From: Prionace glauca
Taxonomy: Eukaryota; Chordata; Chondrichthyes; Carcharhiniformes; Carcharhinidae
Length of the DNA: 64,000 nucleotides
Reading direction: 5' to 3'
Assembly: GCA_037974335.1 (NCBI GenBank)
Contig: CM075760.1
Span: forward strand, 54,209,890-54,273,889
Numbering within the stretch: the stretch's first letter is position 1; the number at the start of each line of letters is the position of its first letter. Below the pieces are notes generated by a model. It saw only the letters and a list, made by a program, of their open reading frames with translations. It was not told the DNA's origin and searched no databases. Below, piece after piece: positions 43,790 to 54,939 of this stretch. A program made the position numbers and the translations under genes.

Positions 43790-44120
43790 CTCCTTCTCCC
43801 TCAGACACCCACTCAGCCTCTTTCAATCTCGGACACCTCAATCAGCCCTGTCCACGCTTTAGCACCCCACCCACACCAGTCCCCCCCAGACTCCTCACTC
43901 ACCCGCCCCACCCTCAAAACCCCACTCAACCCTGTCCCCCTCAGATCCCCACTCAGCCACCTCCTCCTCAGGCTCCTCACTCAACCACCCACACCATCAG
44001 AACCCAACTCAACCCCTCACCACTTAGACAGCCCACTCAGTTCCACTCCCACCTCAGACACTCCTGTCAGCCCCCTCCCCCTACAAACCCCTCATTACTC
44101 AGCCCCCCTTCAGGCCTGAG
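43790..44120. repeat. C-rich degenerate minisatellite
   Basis: Repeated CTCAGACNCCCACTCA and CACCCACACC phrases. A proline-rich open frame across it comes from the repeat. From 44,120 to 44,640 nothing is recognised. Confidence 0.7.
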
Positions 44121-44754
44121 GCTTGGCAGTGTCCATGACACTGTCCACTTGTACTGACACCTGTATTTCGCGCCTTGCTCCTGCGCGGAGAGTTGTGGAG
44201 GTTTATCTGCCTCGTGAGTTTGATATTGTCTGTAGTTAAAGACAGTATTGGACTCTTCAAATTGTCCCATAACACCAGTCACAATTTGGAAATGTGTCAT
44301 CGATAATGTGCTCATGTGAAATTCACTTCAGTCTCTTTGTTTCACCTCATTGTTTGCACCCCACTGCTCTGTATGTTTGTCTCTATCTAGCTTGTGGTAT
44401 GCCTGCCTTGAAATTGTTTCATCGGACAATGTACAGAGATTCGTTCTCTCAATCCACGCTGTATCGACTCCGATAGTCTTTTGAAGGGGCCGTGTAAAGG
44501 GAACTATTTCCTGCCCAGCACTGTCCTGCATCGGCCTCTGATGAAGCAGAGCCTTTGCTGTTTAGAATTATCTGAAACTCGTCAGTGAAGGACTAATTTA
44601 TGAATGAAATCACCGATGTCTCCTCATTGTTCACTCATTCTGTCTTTGGATTTTATGATAAAAAGGCAGAGATTAAGGTGTTTTTACACGGGTGGATCAC
44701 TGGGTGGCGCAGTGACTCTTTCATGGATGGGCCTTGAGTTCAGCCACATCCCAC

Positions 44755-45025
44755 ACATGACTGGGGGGACATGCCAGTCTGGGAAAGTAGAGTTTGTGGG
44801 GTGGGGGGGGGGGGACTCTATAATAGGGAAATGGGGGGGACATGCCTGTCTGGGAAAGGGGGGGGGGTGTGGGGGGGTCTCTATAATAGGGAAATGGGGG
44901 GGACATGCCTGTCTGGGAAAGGGGGGGGGTGTGGGGGGGTCTCTATAATAGGGAAATGGGGGGGACATGCCTGTCTGGGAAAGTAGAGTTTGTGGGGTGG
45001 GGGTGGGGAGGGGGACTCTATAAAA
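44755..45025 (+). repeat. G-rich tandem repeat, period about 60 bp, right arm only
   Basis: Four copies of GGGGGGACATGCCTGTCTGG, GAAAG, a run of G, and TCTATAATAGGGAAATGG. The left arm has one copy (about 8,635-8,680). The G runs could form quadruplexes. Confidence 0.88.
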
Positions 45026-45089
45026 GGGAAATGGAGCTGAGTTGATGGCTTTTAGAGAACGGAATTAAGCCAAACCAGAGATGGTTAAA

Positions 45090-45553
45090 TTTTTATTCAA
45101 TGTTTATTTTAAAAATTCAGAGACTTTACAACGATTTTTTTTGAAGCTCGAAAAGTGAAGATAATGACCGAACTTTACATTGAAAATAGAACACATGCAC
45201 AGGGAATCCGTCAATATTTGGACATCTGTTACATACACCAAAAATAGAAAACAGGACATTAATAGGAAGAGGAATTCACAAATGTGAATAAGAAATAAAA
45301 CAAGTTTCTTATTTATACATGAAATTTGAACTGTGGGGAAACTATTAACCATAATTACATTATAACAAAAATGCCTCATACAATTTACACTGAAAACTGA
45401 GATAATATCTAAGGTAGCCTCAGTTACAGATTCAGAATGATAAGCTGGGAGAATTTTACTGATACAGTCACCGAGAGCTGATATTGTAGTTGAGCCGTAC
45501 AGAGATCTTTATAATCAGCTGAGGGAAATCTTCAGCGTCCAAAGTTCAACCCA
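45090..45553 (-). other. 3' UTR of membrane mu mRNA with polyadenylation signals, right cluster
   Basis: Matches 8,096-8,560. AATAAA hexamers on the minus strand lie at 45,092-45,097 and 45,103-45,108. Confidence 0.75.
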
Positions 45554-45562
45554 TCATTTGAT
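45554..45562 (-). CDS. IGHM: IgM membrane exon TM2 (coding part), right cluster
   Basis: On the minus strand, after TTTTACAG, it reads ATC AAA TGA, giving the short IK tail. Confidence 0.87.
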   Translation of the reverse strand: MK

Positions 45563-45694
45563 CTGTAAAATAGAGACAATATTGAAGCAGATGTATCTGA
45601 TGCGGGACATTAATGTTTTTAATCAGTGAAACAATGAGAGATTTTTCAAATCCATTCTGCCAGTTTGAAATGTGAGTGAATTGAATCATCTCAC

Positions 45695-45822
45695 CTTCAC
45701 CAGAGTGACGGCAGTACTGTAGAAAATGCTCAGGAAGAACAGGACGATGAATGTGGAAGCGGTTGTCCAGATGTTGCTGTTATCATCCTCACTGTCTTCA
45801 ATCCAGATGCGGTCGGTGGGGT
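45695..45822 (-). CDS. IGHM: IgM membrane exon TM1, right cluster
   Basis: This 128-bp exon lies between CCCCAG and GTGAGATG on the minus strand. It encodes [16 protein letters not shown] and then the same helix as the left cluster ([18 protein letters not shown]). The single residue difference Y to N lies in the extracellular linker. It should anchor membrane IgM and contact the signalling partners exactly as the left copy does. Confidence 0.92.
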
Positions 45823-46384
45823 CTGGGGGACAGAGACCAGGAAATGGAATTAGATTACTTTATTTATCCAGGGAATCTCATTGTTTTCTTTTCCCTGTTC
45901 TCCTTCATAAACTGTTCATTCATTCTGATGTCTAATTTTCAATGGATATCTCCTGTTAAAATCAGGACACTCAGTAACGGATCTCCATAACTATTTTCAC
46001 ACTTGATCCTTATTGGTATCCCTTGGAGAGTCCATGTCAGAAAGCACTGAAGGTGTTTTTTTGAGAATCAGTTCATTTTGAACTATTTGCCACGAACCCT
46101 TATTGAAGAATGTTTTGACTGATATAGAGGAACATTCCCCTGTCAATGATTGTTTCCACAGATGGTGACTGATCTGTAAACTATGAATGCTGCTGTTTAA
46201 GATCTGGGATGTAATTTCCAATCTTTGCTTATTTACAGTCGAAATGTTTAGTAAATCATGAGCTTAATTCAGTTTCTCAACGTGTTTGGCGGTGTTTTGA
46301 GAATTGGGATAGTTCGCGGTGTGTATGTCCATTCAAATTCACACTTAAATTTTACTTTCATCATTTACCTGCCGTTTATATTTA

Positions 46385-47332
46385 AGATTGTGTGTGTGTG
46401 TCTGTGTGCGTGTGTATGTGTGAGACTGTGTGCGTGTGTGTATGTGTGAGACTGTGTGTGTGTGTGTGAACACTTCCTGAGCTGCATTAATCTTTGGTCC
46501 TGAGTTAATCTGTGTGTATGAGGGATTCATTTGTCTGTGTTTGCTGATTTGTGTAGTTGTGTGTCTGGGTGTATAATTTATTCTTCAGACATTGTAGATA
46601 ATTTGTATAATTTGTATAATTTATTCTTCAGACATTGTGGATATATGACTACTATTGTGTGAAGTCTCTGTATATTTATTAATGCCACTCTTAACGTGTG
46701 CTCGTGTTTCTGCCTATTTCACTGTGTGAATTTCTGTCACTCGAGGAATGTTTCCTTCCCTTTCTGTGTGTGTCTGGTCTGTTAACATGTTAGTGCATGT
46801 AAATCCGTGTTGATAGTTATTTTAACAATGTGTCAGCATATACCTGTGTTTCCATGTGTAGTATTGTGTCCCGTGGTGTTCTGTTCTGTATGAGTATGTG
46901 AATGTTTGCATCCACATGTTTGTGTGAAAAAGTTTTGTTCTCTGTTCCTCTATATGCAGTGTGTTAATATTGTTACACGTATTTCCCTGTATAAGTGATA
47001 ATGTGTATAACATTGTGGGTCTCTATATTAGTATTCATTTCAGCGAGAACGTGTGAGAATATGCATTTGTTTGAGTGTGTGTATCTGTTTGTGTATGTTT
47101 TGGACCTGCATGCATGTTATCTGTCCGCATTGTGTGTACACATGTATGTGTTTGTGTTTGTGTCTGTGTACCTAGTCACGTATGTTTAGGTAAGTGTGTA
47201 CTTGTGTGTTTGTATGTGGTTCTGCATGCGTTTGTACATAATTGATAAGTTGTGTGCATGTTTTGTTTTGTGCCTTCTTGTACAAGTCCGTGTCTGTGTG
47301 TGCGGGTGTCTGCTCCCTTGTGCATGCATGTG

Positions 47333-47364
<32 letters not shown>

Positions 47365-48145
47365 CATGATGCGTGTGGGACAGAGAGAGCGAAAGAGAAA
47401 GGGAGAGAGAGTATTTGTGTATGCATGTATTTTTGTTTGTATGTGTGTGGTCCATTAGTGTATTTGTGGGATCGTGCTTGTTTGAATTCGTTTGTGCGTA
47501 TATCGTGTGTTCTGATCCATGAATGTGCATTTGTATTTCTGAATGTATCTGTGTTTTTGTTGTGTATGTATTTGAGTGTATTGTATATTTGTGAGATTAT
47601 GTGTCTGTATTTGAATGTGCCTGTCTATATTTCTGGGTGTGGGATTATGTGTGTGCGTTTGTGTGTGTATATTAACATTCTGTATTCGTGTGCATATGTA
47701 TGAGTATGTGTATTTGTGCAATTGTGTCCATGTGTCTGTGTGTGTGTATGCGTGTGTGTGTGTATGTGTGTATGAGTGTGTGAATGAATGTGTGAGTGTG
47801 TAGTGTGTCTGTATGTGTGAGTGTGTGTATGTGAGAGTGTGTAGTGTGTGAGTGTGTGTGTGTGAGTGTGTGTGTGAGAGTGAGTATGTGTATGCGTGTG
47901 TGTTTGTGTGTGTGTGAATGAGTGTGTGAGTGTGTAGTGTGTCTGTATGTGTGAGTGTGTGTGTATGTGTGTGTGAGTGTGTGTGTGTGAGAGTGAGTGT
48001 GTGTGTGATTGTGTGTGAATGTATAGTGTGTGTTTGTGCAGTGTTTGCAGTGTGTGAGTGTGTGAGAGTGAGTATGTGAGTGTGTGAGTATGTGAAAGTG
48101 AGTGTGTGAGTGTTTGTGTGAGTGTGGGTGTGTACGCCTATGTAT
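46385..48145. repeat. TG-rich microsatellite region in IgM intron
   Basis: Mirror of 5,620-7,260. The block 47,700-48,140 is a near-continuous TG/GTGAG tract about twice as long as the matching CA tract on the left. Open frames in it are repeat-derived. Confidence 0.85.
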
Positions 48146-49233
48146 GTATGTATAATTGTGACAGTTTTGGGCAGTTTTATCAGTGTGTGTATTTTTTTAA
48201 CTGTTGCTCCAAGTTTCACCGACCATAGTGAAGTGAATATGATCCAGACAACCCGAATAATGGAACATATTTTCAATGATTTGCTGTAGAAATGTAATCT
48301 ATGTGAGGGGCACGGTGATATCAGGAGAGAGAATGAAATAATTCATTGATGTATCTCAGAGAGCTCAGGGACAGAACAGTTAAAACCCGGGGAGGAATCT
48401 ATGACTTGTTTAAATTTGTATTCTGGGAAATCAATGCCAGCAGATGATTAACAGGAACAAGAGTGTTGAGACATTTTACAATTATGTTGCATTCGTATAG
48501 ATATATTTCAATGATTAAGTTAATGATACTTCAAAATCTGTAGCAAGTAAACCGGAAACTAATTTGTACTGTTGGCAACTGGGTCCTTATAGTAGAGAAT
48601 TGTTCCCTTCCAAACACGGGAGAGGGAGGAGAGTGAGCTCAGAGTTTCCCTCTCCCTACCCGGTGATACAATGTCCCTGATGGTTCTAACCACTGAGGAG
48701 GTAGAGGTGAGTGGATTAAATAATGACATTCCTCCTCTTTTCATTGAGGAAGCTTTGGGACATGGATTAACTACTGCTCCTCCCCTCTCTTTGCTGGGTT
48801 AGTGGGAATCCAGGATGTTAACAATTTCACTCTCCCTCAATCCGATGGGGGGAATATTTCTTCATGTTTTTTTGTGTGTGACCCTCACTTCAGTTCCCAG
48901 TGGGTGCGGTGCAGTAGCTTAAAGAGGTGGTCAATGAGAGAAACAGGGACACAGAGATCTAAATGTTGTGTTTGTGTGTCAGACATGTTAAAAATGTCGG
49001 AGTGTTTTCCCCTCAGCGGGAGGAAAGTCAGTGAAGATATTTTGCAAAATCCTGTAATGAATGTGCTCTACTCTATCCCTGACCCAGTGTCTATCTCCGC
49101 GGGGAGCACTGGTTCAACAATGTTGGGTCCGAGACATGAAAATATCTGACTCAAAATCAAAGATATGGAAGTAAAACTGAAAAACAACCAATTAAACAAT
49201 TGGGTATTTTGTTGATCGTTAGAGGAAAATGTT

Positions 49234-49248
49234 TTTATTCTTTTTATT
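49234..49248 (-). promoter_or_regulatory. Polyadenylation signals for secreted mu mRNA, right cluster
   Basis: Two AATAAA on the minus strand (49,243-49,248 and 49,234-49,239), placed after the C4 stop as in the left cluster. Confidence 0.8.
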
Positions 49249-49275
49249 GTAGTTTTTAATGTAACCGAGTGATTC

Positions 49276-49667
49276 TCATTGACATGAATTAACAGTGTCC
49301 ATCAGTGCAAGGGAAATGTTCACAAAACTGGGTTTACCGCTGGATTTGTCAACTGTTCTGTTGATGATCTTCAAGGGGATGGCTTCATGTCCCACCACAC
49401 AGGAGTAAGAAGCGCCGCTGGACCATTCCTCTGCTGCAATGGATAACAGGCTGTACATGAAGAAGGAGCTATCGCCGTTCTCCGCCACCACCTCGGTGTT
49501 CCTGTAGTTCCCGGGATTCACCGGCTTGTCGTTGACGGTCCACTTGACGAAGATCTCTCGGGGGGAGAAACCTCTCACTAAGCAGCTGAGGGAGACGAAA
49601 CTCTGAGCGGAGACGTCTTCTGCCGAGGGCAGGAGGACAGACACGACCGGTTCCCGCGGATTTGGAT
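49276..49667 (-). CDS. IGHM: IgM heavy chain C4 exon with secretory tail, right cluster
   Basis: This 392-bp exon follows TTTTCTGCAG on the minus strand and is the same length as the left copy. It ends [14 protein letters not shown] and stop. The core residues [15 protein letters not shown] and [10 protein letters not shown] are conserved. The membrane splice donor is at 49,337-49,336, leaving a 330-bp C4. It reads NGDSSFF where the left has NGNSSFF, so one N-glycan site is missing. First residues are DPNPREPV against DQNPREPV on the left. Confidence 0.95.
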
Positions 49668-50099
49668 CTGCAGAAAATGTACAATAAATGTCAATAAACT
49701 GGAGAATTCTGGAGACAATGAAACCACAGGTTAAATCTCAGGAAAATGTGCTTCGCTTCTGATTTTAACTCTTCCCATTTTTGATTTGCAGCTTGGAGGG
49801 GAGGTGAACACAATTCTTTTCTCAAATAACTCAGGAGGGGGCGGAGTGGAAAGATTCAGAAAGTTTACAGCACAGAATCAGGCCATTCGGCCCAACTGAT
49901 CTACTTTCTTTTTTGGTTTTCTGGTTTTTGATGCTCCACATCAGACTCCTCCCTTCTTCTTCAATCTAAACCCAATAACATCGCCTTCAGTTCACTTTTC
50001 ACTCATCAACACATCAAACTCCCCAGAAAAATATCAATCGGCCCAGAGTCGTTTAGTTCAGGGGAGAACATTAACGCACTGAATACTAACTATTGAGTA

Positions 50100-50885
50100 G
50101 TACACTTTCACTGGAGATAGACACAGTGATGCATTTACATAGAAACATAGAACAGTACAGCACAGTACAGGCCCTTTGGCCCTCAATGTTGTGCCGAGCT
50201 ATGTCCGAACCCAAGATCAAGCTATCCCACTCCCTATCATTCTGGTGTGCTCCATGTGCCTATCCAATAACCGCTTGAAAGTTCCTAAAGTGTGTGACTC
50301 CACTATCACAGCAGGCAGTGCATTCCACACCGTAACCACACTCTGAGTAAAGAATCTACCTCGGACATCCCTCCTGTATCTCCCACCATGAACCTTATAG
50401 TAATGCCCCCCTAGTAACCCGAGGAAATAGTCTCTGAACATCCACTCTATCAATCCCCCTCACCATCTTATAAACCTCTATTTAGTCGTCTCTCATCCTC
50501 CTCTGTTCTAAAGAGAAAAGCCCCAGCTCCCTCAACCTTTCCTCATAAGACCTGCCCTCCAAACCAGACAGCATCCTGCTAAATCTCCTCTGCACTCTCT
50601 CCAATGCTTCCACATCCTTCTTATAGTGAGGTGACTCGAACTGCACACAATATTCCAAATGTGGTCTCACCAAGGCCTTGTACACTTGCAGTATAACCCC
50701 ACGGCTCTTAAACTCAAACCCCCTGTTAATAAACACTAACACACTTTAAGCCTTCTTCACGGCTCTATCCACTTGAGTGGCAATCTTCAGAGATCTGTGG
50801 ATATGAACCCCAGGATCTCCCTGTTCCTCCACATTGCTCAGAACCCTGCTGTTGACCCTACATGTATTGCTTCAATCTCTCAGCT
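50100..50885 (-). repeat. CR1-like LINE 3' end in C3-C4 intron, fuller copy
   Basis: On the minus strand it has [20 protein letters not shown], then [20 protein letters not shown], then GRFFTQSVVTVWNALPAVIV and a tail ending in 'gttctatgtttctatg'. It includes the segment deleted from the left-cluster copy. Confidence 0.82.
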
Positions 50886-50888
50886 CAC

Positions 50889-51197
50889 CTGTTTCCTTGT
50901 GGATAGATGTTCTTAGAGGAGTCGGCAGATCCTGATGGCTCACCACGCACTCAAACACAGCCGCACTCAGCCAGGCTTGTGTGGAGATGCTTAATTTGCT
51001 GATCACGCTGTCACGATCCGCTCCGGGCTTTTCAGCAATCTCTGATTTCAAATACTTCCTGTCTCGGATCCAGGACACGTTAACTCCATCAGGAGCATGA
51101 GAAATGATGCAGGTTAAGGTCACGGTCGCCTCCAGTAAGACCTGTTCTATTGGTGGTGGCTGTATCTTCACTGTGGTATCAAGGCACGGGAGAGGAT
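50889..51197 (-). CDS. IGHM: IgM heavy chain C3 exon, right cluster
   Basis: This is a 309-bp phase-1 exon between CATTCACAG and GTGAGC on the minus strand. It has LTCIISH, VSWIRDR and FECVVSHQ as on the left. It starts DPLPCLDT, keeping the N-terminal cysteine. KLSIST replaces KLNIST, removing a sequon. LRTSIHK replaces LRASIHK near the end. Confidence 0.94.
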
Positions 51198-52113
51198 CTG
51201 TGAATGAGAAATGAAAATGAGCCCTAGTTCCCCTTCACAAGCAGGACAGCAGTCTTCAGCCTGAAGGAGACAAAGTCGCCTTCAATATATCAATCTCTAA
51301 CTCTCGCCTTTCACCTTCCATGGCGAATGGGAAGCCAGCTTGCTGTATGGAATTATTCCCTGTATTAAATATTGGAGCAGCGGTAACATTTCCATGAATC
51401 AGAATTGGAGAATTCCCAAACAATCACACCATCCTGATCTCAAGGAAAAAGTACTGACCGTTGGTTTATAAATAGGGTGGATACACTTTCCAATATTTTA
51501 CCCCTGTGCTGTGACCTGTGAAGCAGTCTAACACTTACTGTCTCTTCAAATTTTACCAGCTGTCTCAGGAACAAGCTGACATCAAGGCCACCTCACTCAG
51601 TATATTGCTTCAAACCGAAAGGGGGCACTCTTTTAAGGGGAGCCTGTGGTATATGGTGTTGTCAATGGACTTATAACCTCGGGCAAGACTCTGGGGACAC
51701 AGATTCGAATCCCATTATTGCAAATATGAAATTTGAATTTTGTAAACATCTATAATTAAAAGTTGAAATGGTTTTCATGAAGCTATTGCTGTAAAACCCC
51801 TCCTAGTTCACAAATGTTCCTTACCAAAATTAACCTGCTGTCTTTATCTGGCCTGGCATGCATGTGACTCCAAATTCACAGCAACGTGAGTGACACTTCA
51901 GTGCCCTCAGGTTTGGGAAATAAATGCACATCTCAGGAAGGGATAACAAAAAATTGTTTTTCTGATGAAATTCTGAATGAGATATTGTCCTAATGCAGCA
52001 AACTACAGGACAATAACTCACAAGTTGTTCTATGCTTTGTACCAACTTTAATAGATCCCTAATTCTGATTAACATCAGAATGATATATGTTGTCCTCTGT
52101 TTGAGTCTCTTAC
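51198..52113 (-). other. C2-C3 intron, right cluster
   Basis: Aligns with 2,074-2,989. No recognised gene or element. Confidence 0.7.
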
Positions 52114-52428
52114 CCCGAGATACGCTGATGTTCTGACTCTGAGTGTCTCCTCGGTGAGTGACCTGGCAGGTATAGACCGCTTTGCTGAACCATTCCCCAG
52201 CGGAGACTGTCAGCCGACTGCTGGCCGAGAAGTTCCCGTTCAATCGACAGGGGGGAGAGGTGACAATTCCTGAATGCGTGGGTTCCCCATTCTTCAGCCA
52301 ACTCACTTCCATTGACCCTGGCTGGAAATCGATGATTGAACAGACGATGATTGCGACTTTCCTGTGTGAGATTTCTTCACTGGAACTCACGGTGAGGATA
52401 ACAGTTGGAGGGATCACAGGCGGAGGGC
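52114..52428 (-). CDS. IGHM: IgM heavy chain C2 exon, right cluster
   Basis: This 315-bp exon on the minus strand is entered after a poly-T tract and CCCTGAAG and left at GTAAGAG. It has [16 protein letters not shown] and YTCQVTH. The extra cysteine is in SPPCRLN (SSPCEVN on the left). Sequons NFS and NIS are both kept. Other differences from the left are EPTHS for ETTHS and HRGDTQSQN for HQGHIQILN, which cluster in the loop near the domain end. Confidence 0.93.
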
Positions 52429-52494
52429 CTTCAGGGAAAAAAAACAGATCAGTCATTTCCTGCAGAAGATGTGGATCAATTAAACTTTTGTCAA

Positions 52495-52700
52495 CAGAGG
52501 GTAGTAAGGGCTTGGAAAGCCCTGTCTGCAGCATTGTGGACTCGCCAACTTTAAGGGTGTTCAAATGGTCAGTGGATAGTCATATGGATAATATTGGAAT
52601 AGTTTAGGTTAGAGGGTCATGAGATTGGTTCCACTGGTCGGCGCAACATCGAGAGCCGAATGGCCAGTACTGCGCTGTAATGTTCTATGTTCTATGTTCT
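52495..52700 (+). repeat. CR1-like LINE 3' end inside C1-C2 intron, right cluster
   Basis: Mirror of 1,495-1,690. Ends 'gtaatgttctatgttctatg'. Confidence 0.65.
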
Positions 52701-52838
52701 AACTCATTTGCAGTCAATAGACACTAACTGGACCAATCCAAAGGGCCGGATTGTGCACATCTATTTAAATGAGTTATAACCAAGGCCCTGCATGTTAACC
52801 ACAGTGTTTCTGTTTCACACAAGCTCCATAACACTTAC

Positions 52839-53138
52839 ATGGTATTTCAATGTTCTTGACTGAGCTGTTGTGTCGAACCTCACAGTCAATTCTGGGGCAT
52901 TCTCCCGCTGAGTCGCTGATGGTTAACTGGCTGCTCAGGGTGTAGGTTCCTTTCGTGTTTCTCACTGACGGGTAAGTCTTAAACCCACTGGGGACCGTTT
53001 GCCCATTTTTCTTCCAGGTCACTTTGGAGACATCTGGAAGGTAATCCATCGCCAAACATCCGAAGGTGATGGAGCCGCCGGAGTTCTGTTGCTGACAGGG
53101 GGAGACCAGGCCATACAGAGTGGGCGCAGACGGTGTCG
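52839..53138 (-). CDS. IGHM: IgM heavy chain C1 exon, right cluster
   Basis: This 300-bp exon with phase-1 ends lies between TTTCCCAG and GTAAGTGT on the minus strand. It starts TPSAPTLYGLVSPCQQQNSG and has FGCLAMDY, VTWKKNG and IDCEVRH. Compared with the left it reads YLPDVSKV for YSPDVSKL, TVPSG for TVHSG, and RHNSSVKNIEI for RHMSTVKSVEM. The last change makes an NSS sequon not present on the left. It is uninterrupted. Confidence 0.93.
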
Positions 53139-53224
53139 CTGGGAAAGAATAGCCAATTGAACAAGTTAGACTCTTACTTGCATTTATTAAGTCATCAAAC
53201 ATTGTTACAAATAGGTTTCTATAT

Positions 53225-53375
53225 TAGATATAGCTCTTGGTGTTAAAGGGATGAAGGGATATGGGTAGTAGGTGTGATCAGGATAGTGATGAGCTCTGAC
53301 CAAAGTGAAAGGCGGAGTAGGCTCCAAGGGCCGAATGGCCTACTCCAGCTTCTCTTTTCTATGTTTCTATCTCCA
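53225..53375 (+). repeat. LINE 3' tail fragment, right arm
   Basis: Mirror of 838-965 with 'gtaggctccaagggccgaat' and 'tctatgtttctatctcc'. Confidence 0.6.
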
Positions 53376-53704
53376 ACATTGATTTGAATTATGAACTTAT
53401 CCCTAATATTTCCCGATTAAATCTTTCATCCGCCTTTGCGATGATGTTACTTCTATCAATTGGGAATTGTCATCTCTGTAGAAACTCATATCCCTGTCTC
53501 CACTTCTATCAAATTAGGAAGAAAAAAAACACATTCTGTTAGTCTCACAATGACATGTCATTCATTGGATTAACAGAGAACAGCAAAAAATTTCTCAATT
53601 ATTGCAGCAACTATTTATTTCTCAACAACAGCAGTGTGTGATGAACCGCTGTTTATTTCTCAAACAAAAACACTTTGTGATGAAGAACTTCTCCCTTCAT
53701 TCAG

Positions 53705-53830
53705 ACTATCCACTCACCTGATGAGGGAGCTCCAACAGTTTGTGATTCCAAATAAACCTGTTGGACTTTAACCTGGTGCAGTGAGATCCTTACTGTGCCC
53801 ACACCAACCTCACTCCGGCATCTCCACATA
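53705..53830 (-). repeat. Interspersed repeat end fragment (Penelope-like pLTR type), right arm
   Basis: Mirror of 365-490. Confidence 0.5.
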
Positions 53831-54159
53831 GTTTTGGAAATTGCCTGTGTTCAAACTGATTGATGCCCCTTCCTCTCTCCAACTCACTGCCTCTCAATCC
53901 ACAAAACGGAGATTAGTAACTTTGCTTCAAAAATACCTCCGGAATGAATACTTACTGAATGATCAGGAAACTCTAAATGTGATTATAAATTCAAATAAAT
54001 CCAACATTTATTGACGGATTGACGGATCATACATTAATACCAAGAGTTTCCCATTTGGGCCCTGAAGTCTCCTCCATCATTCACTGAGATTACAGATGAG
54101 CCGATTGTGGTGCTAGCTCTGTTCTGAACCTCCTCACTCCGCCATCCATCACCCCCTCT

Positions 54160-54800
54160 GTGCCCATTTCCCCAGCCCTTTGCCCTTTCCCCTGGGTCTC
54201 TGCCTTTCACGGTGGCTCTTTTCCCCTTTTATCCGGCTCTCTGTATTTCCACCTGGCCCTCTACACTTTCCTCCAGCTCTGTGTCCTCTCCCCCGGCTCT
54301 CTGTTCTTTCCCTCACCCCCCCACACTGTCCCTCAGCTCTCTGCCCTCTTTTCCTTCTCCCCCCCCCCCTCTTTCTCCTTCCCCCCAGCTCTCTGAGCTT
54401 TCCCCTTGACTCTACTGCCCTTTCCCCTGGGCTCTCTGCCCTTTCCCTCGGCTCTCTGCCCTTTCTCCTGCCTCCCTGCCCTTTTTTGTGCCTCCCCGCC
54501 CTTTTTCCTGATTCTCTCCCCTTTCCCTGGTCTTTCTACACTTTTCCCCATCTCTCTGCCCTTTCTTTCAGCTCTCTCCCCTTTCACTGGTCTCTCTGCC
54601 CTTTCCCCTGCTCCCTGTCCTTTGCCCTCTCTCTCCGCACTTTCCCCTGACTTTGCACCCTGTTCCCCGGCTGTGTACTCTTTCCCCCGCCTCTCTGCCC
54701 TTCCCCCAGATCTCTGCTGTTTCCCCTAGCTCTCTGCCTTCCCCCCACCCACGGCTCTCTGCCCTTTCCCTCGCCTCCTGTTCCCCCCTGACTCTTTGTC
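54160..54800. repeat. Degenerate CT-rich minisatellite
   Basis: Repeats of GGCTCTCTGCCCTTTCCCCT, about 20-30 bp each. The left arm begins inside the same repeat at bases 1-80. Confidence 0.85.
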
Positions 54801-54939
54801 ATTGCCCCTGGCCCTGAGCCCCCAGCGAATCCCTCCAGCTCTCTGCACTCCCAGGGCAGCTCCCAGCTTTGAACACCAAACTGCAGCTTGAGATATTTCT
54901 TCTCTTTCGTTGCAGGCCCTCCCCACACAGATTCAGTGA

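Larger units (their letters stand above)
44640..54190 (-). repeat. Right arm of large inverted duplication carrying an IgM constant cluster
   Basis: Reverse complement of 1-8,790. It is about 0.7 kb longer, mainly through expanded TG tracts, an intact LINE end in the C3-C4 intron and a G-rich tandem repeat near its 3' end. Confidence 0.9.

Noticed and set aside
43402-44157. Proline-rich 251-codon open frame
   Set aside because: The start lies in a LINE tail and the rest in a C-rich minisatellite. Not a plausible gene.
47170-48280. Long open frames (up to 273 codons) in the right IgM intron
   Set aside because: They are TG/CA repeat artefacts mirroring the left intron. No domain or unique sequence.
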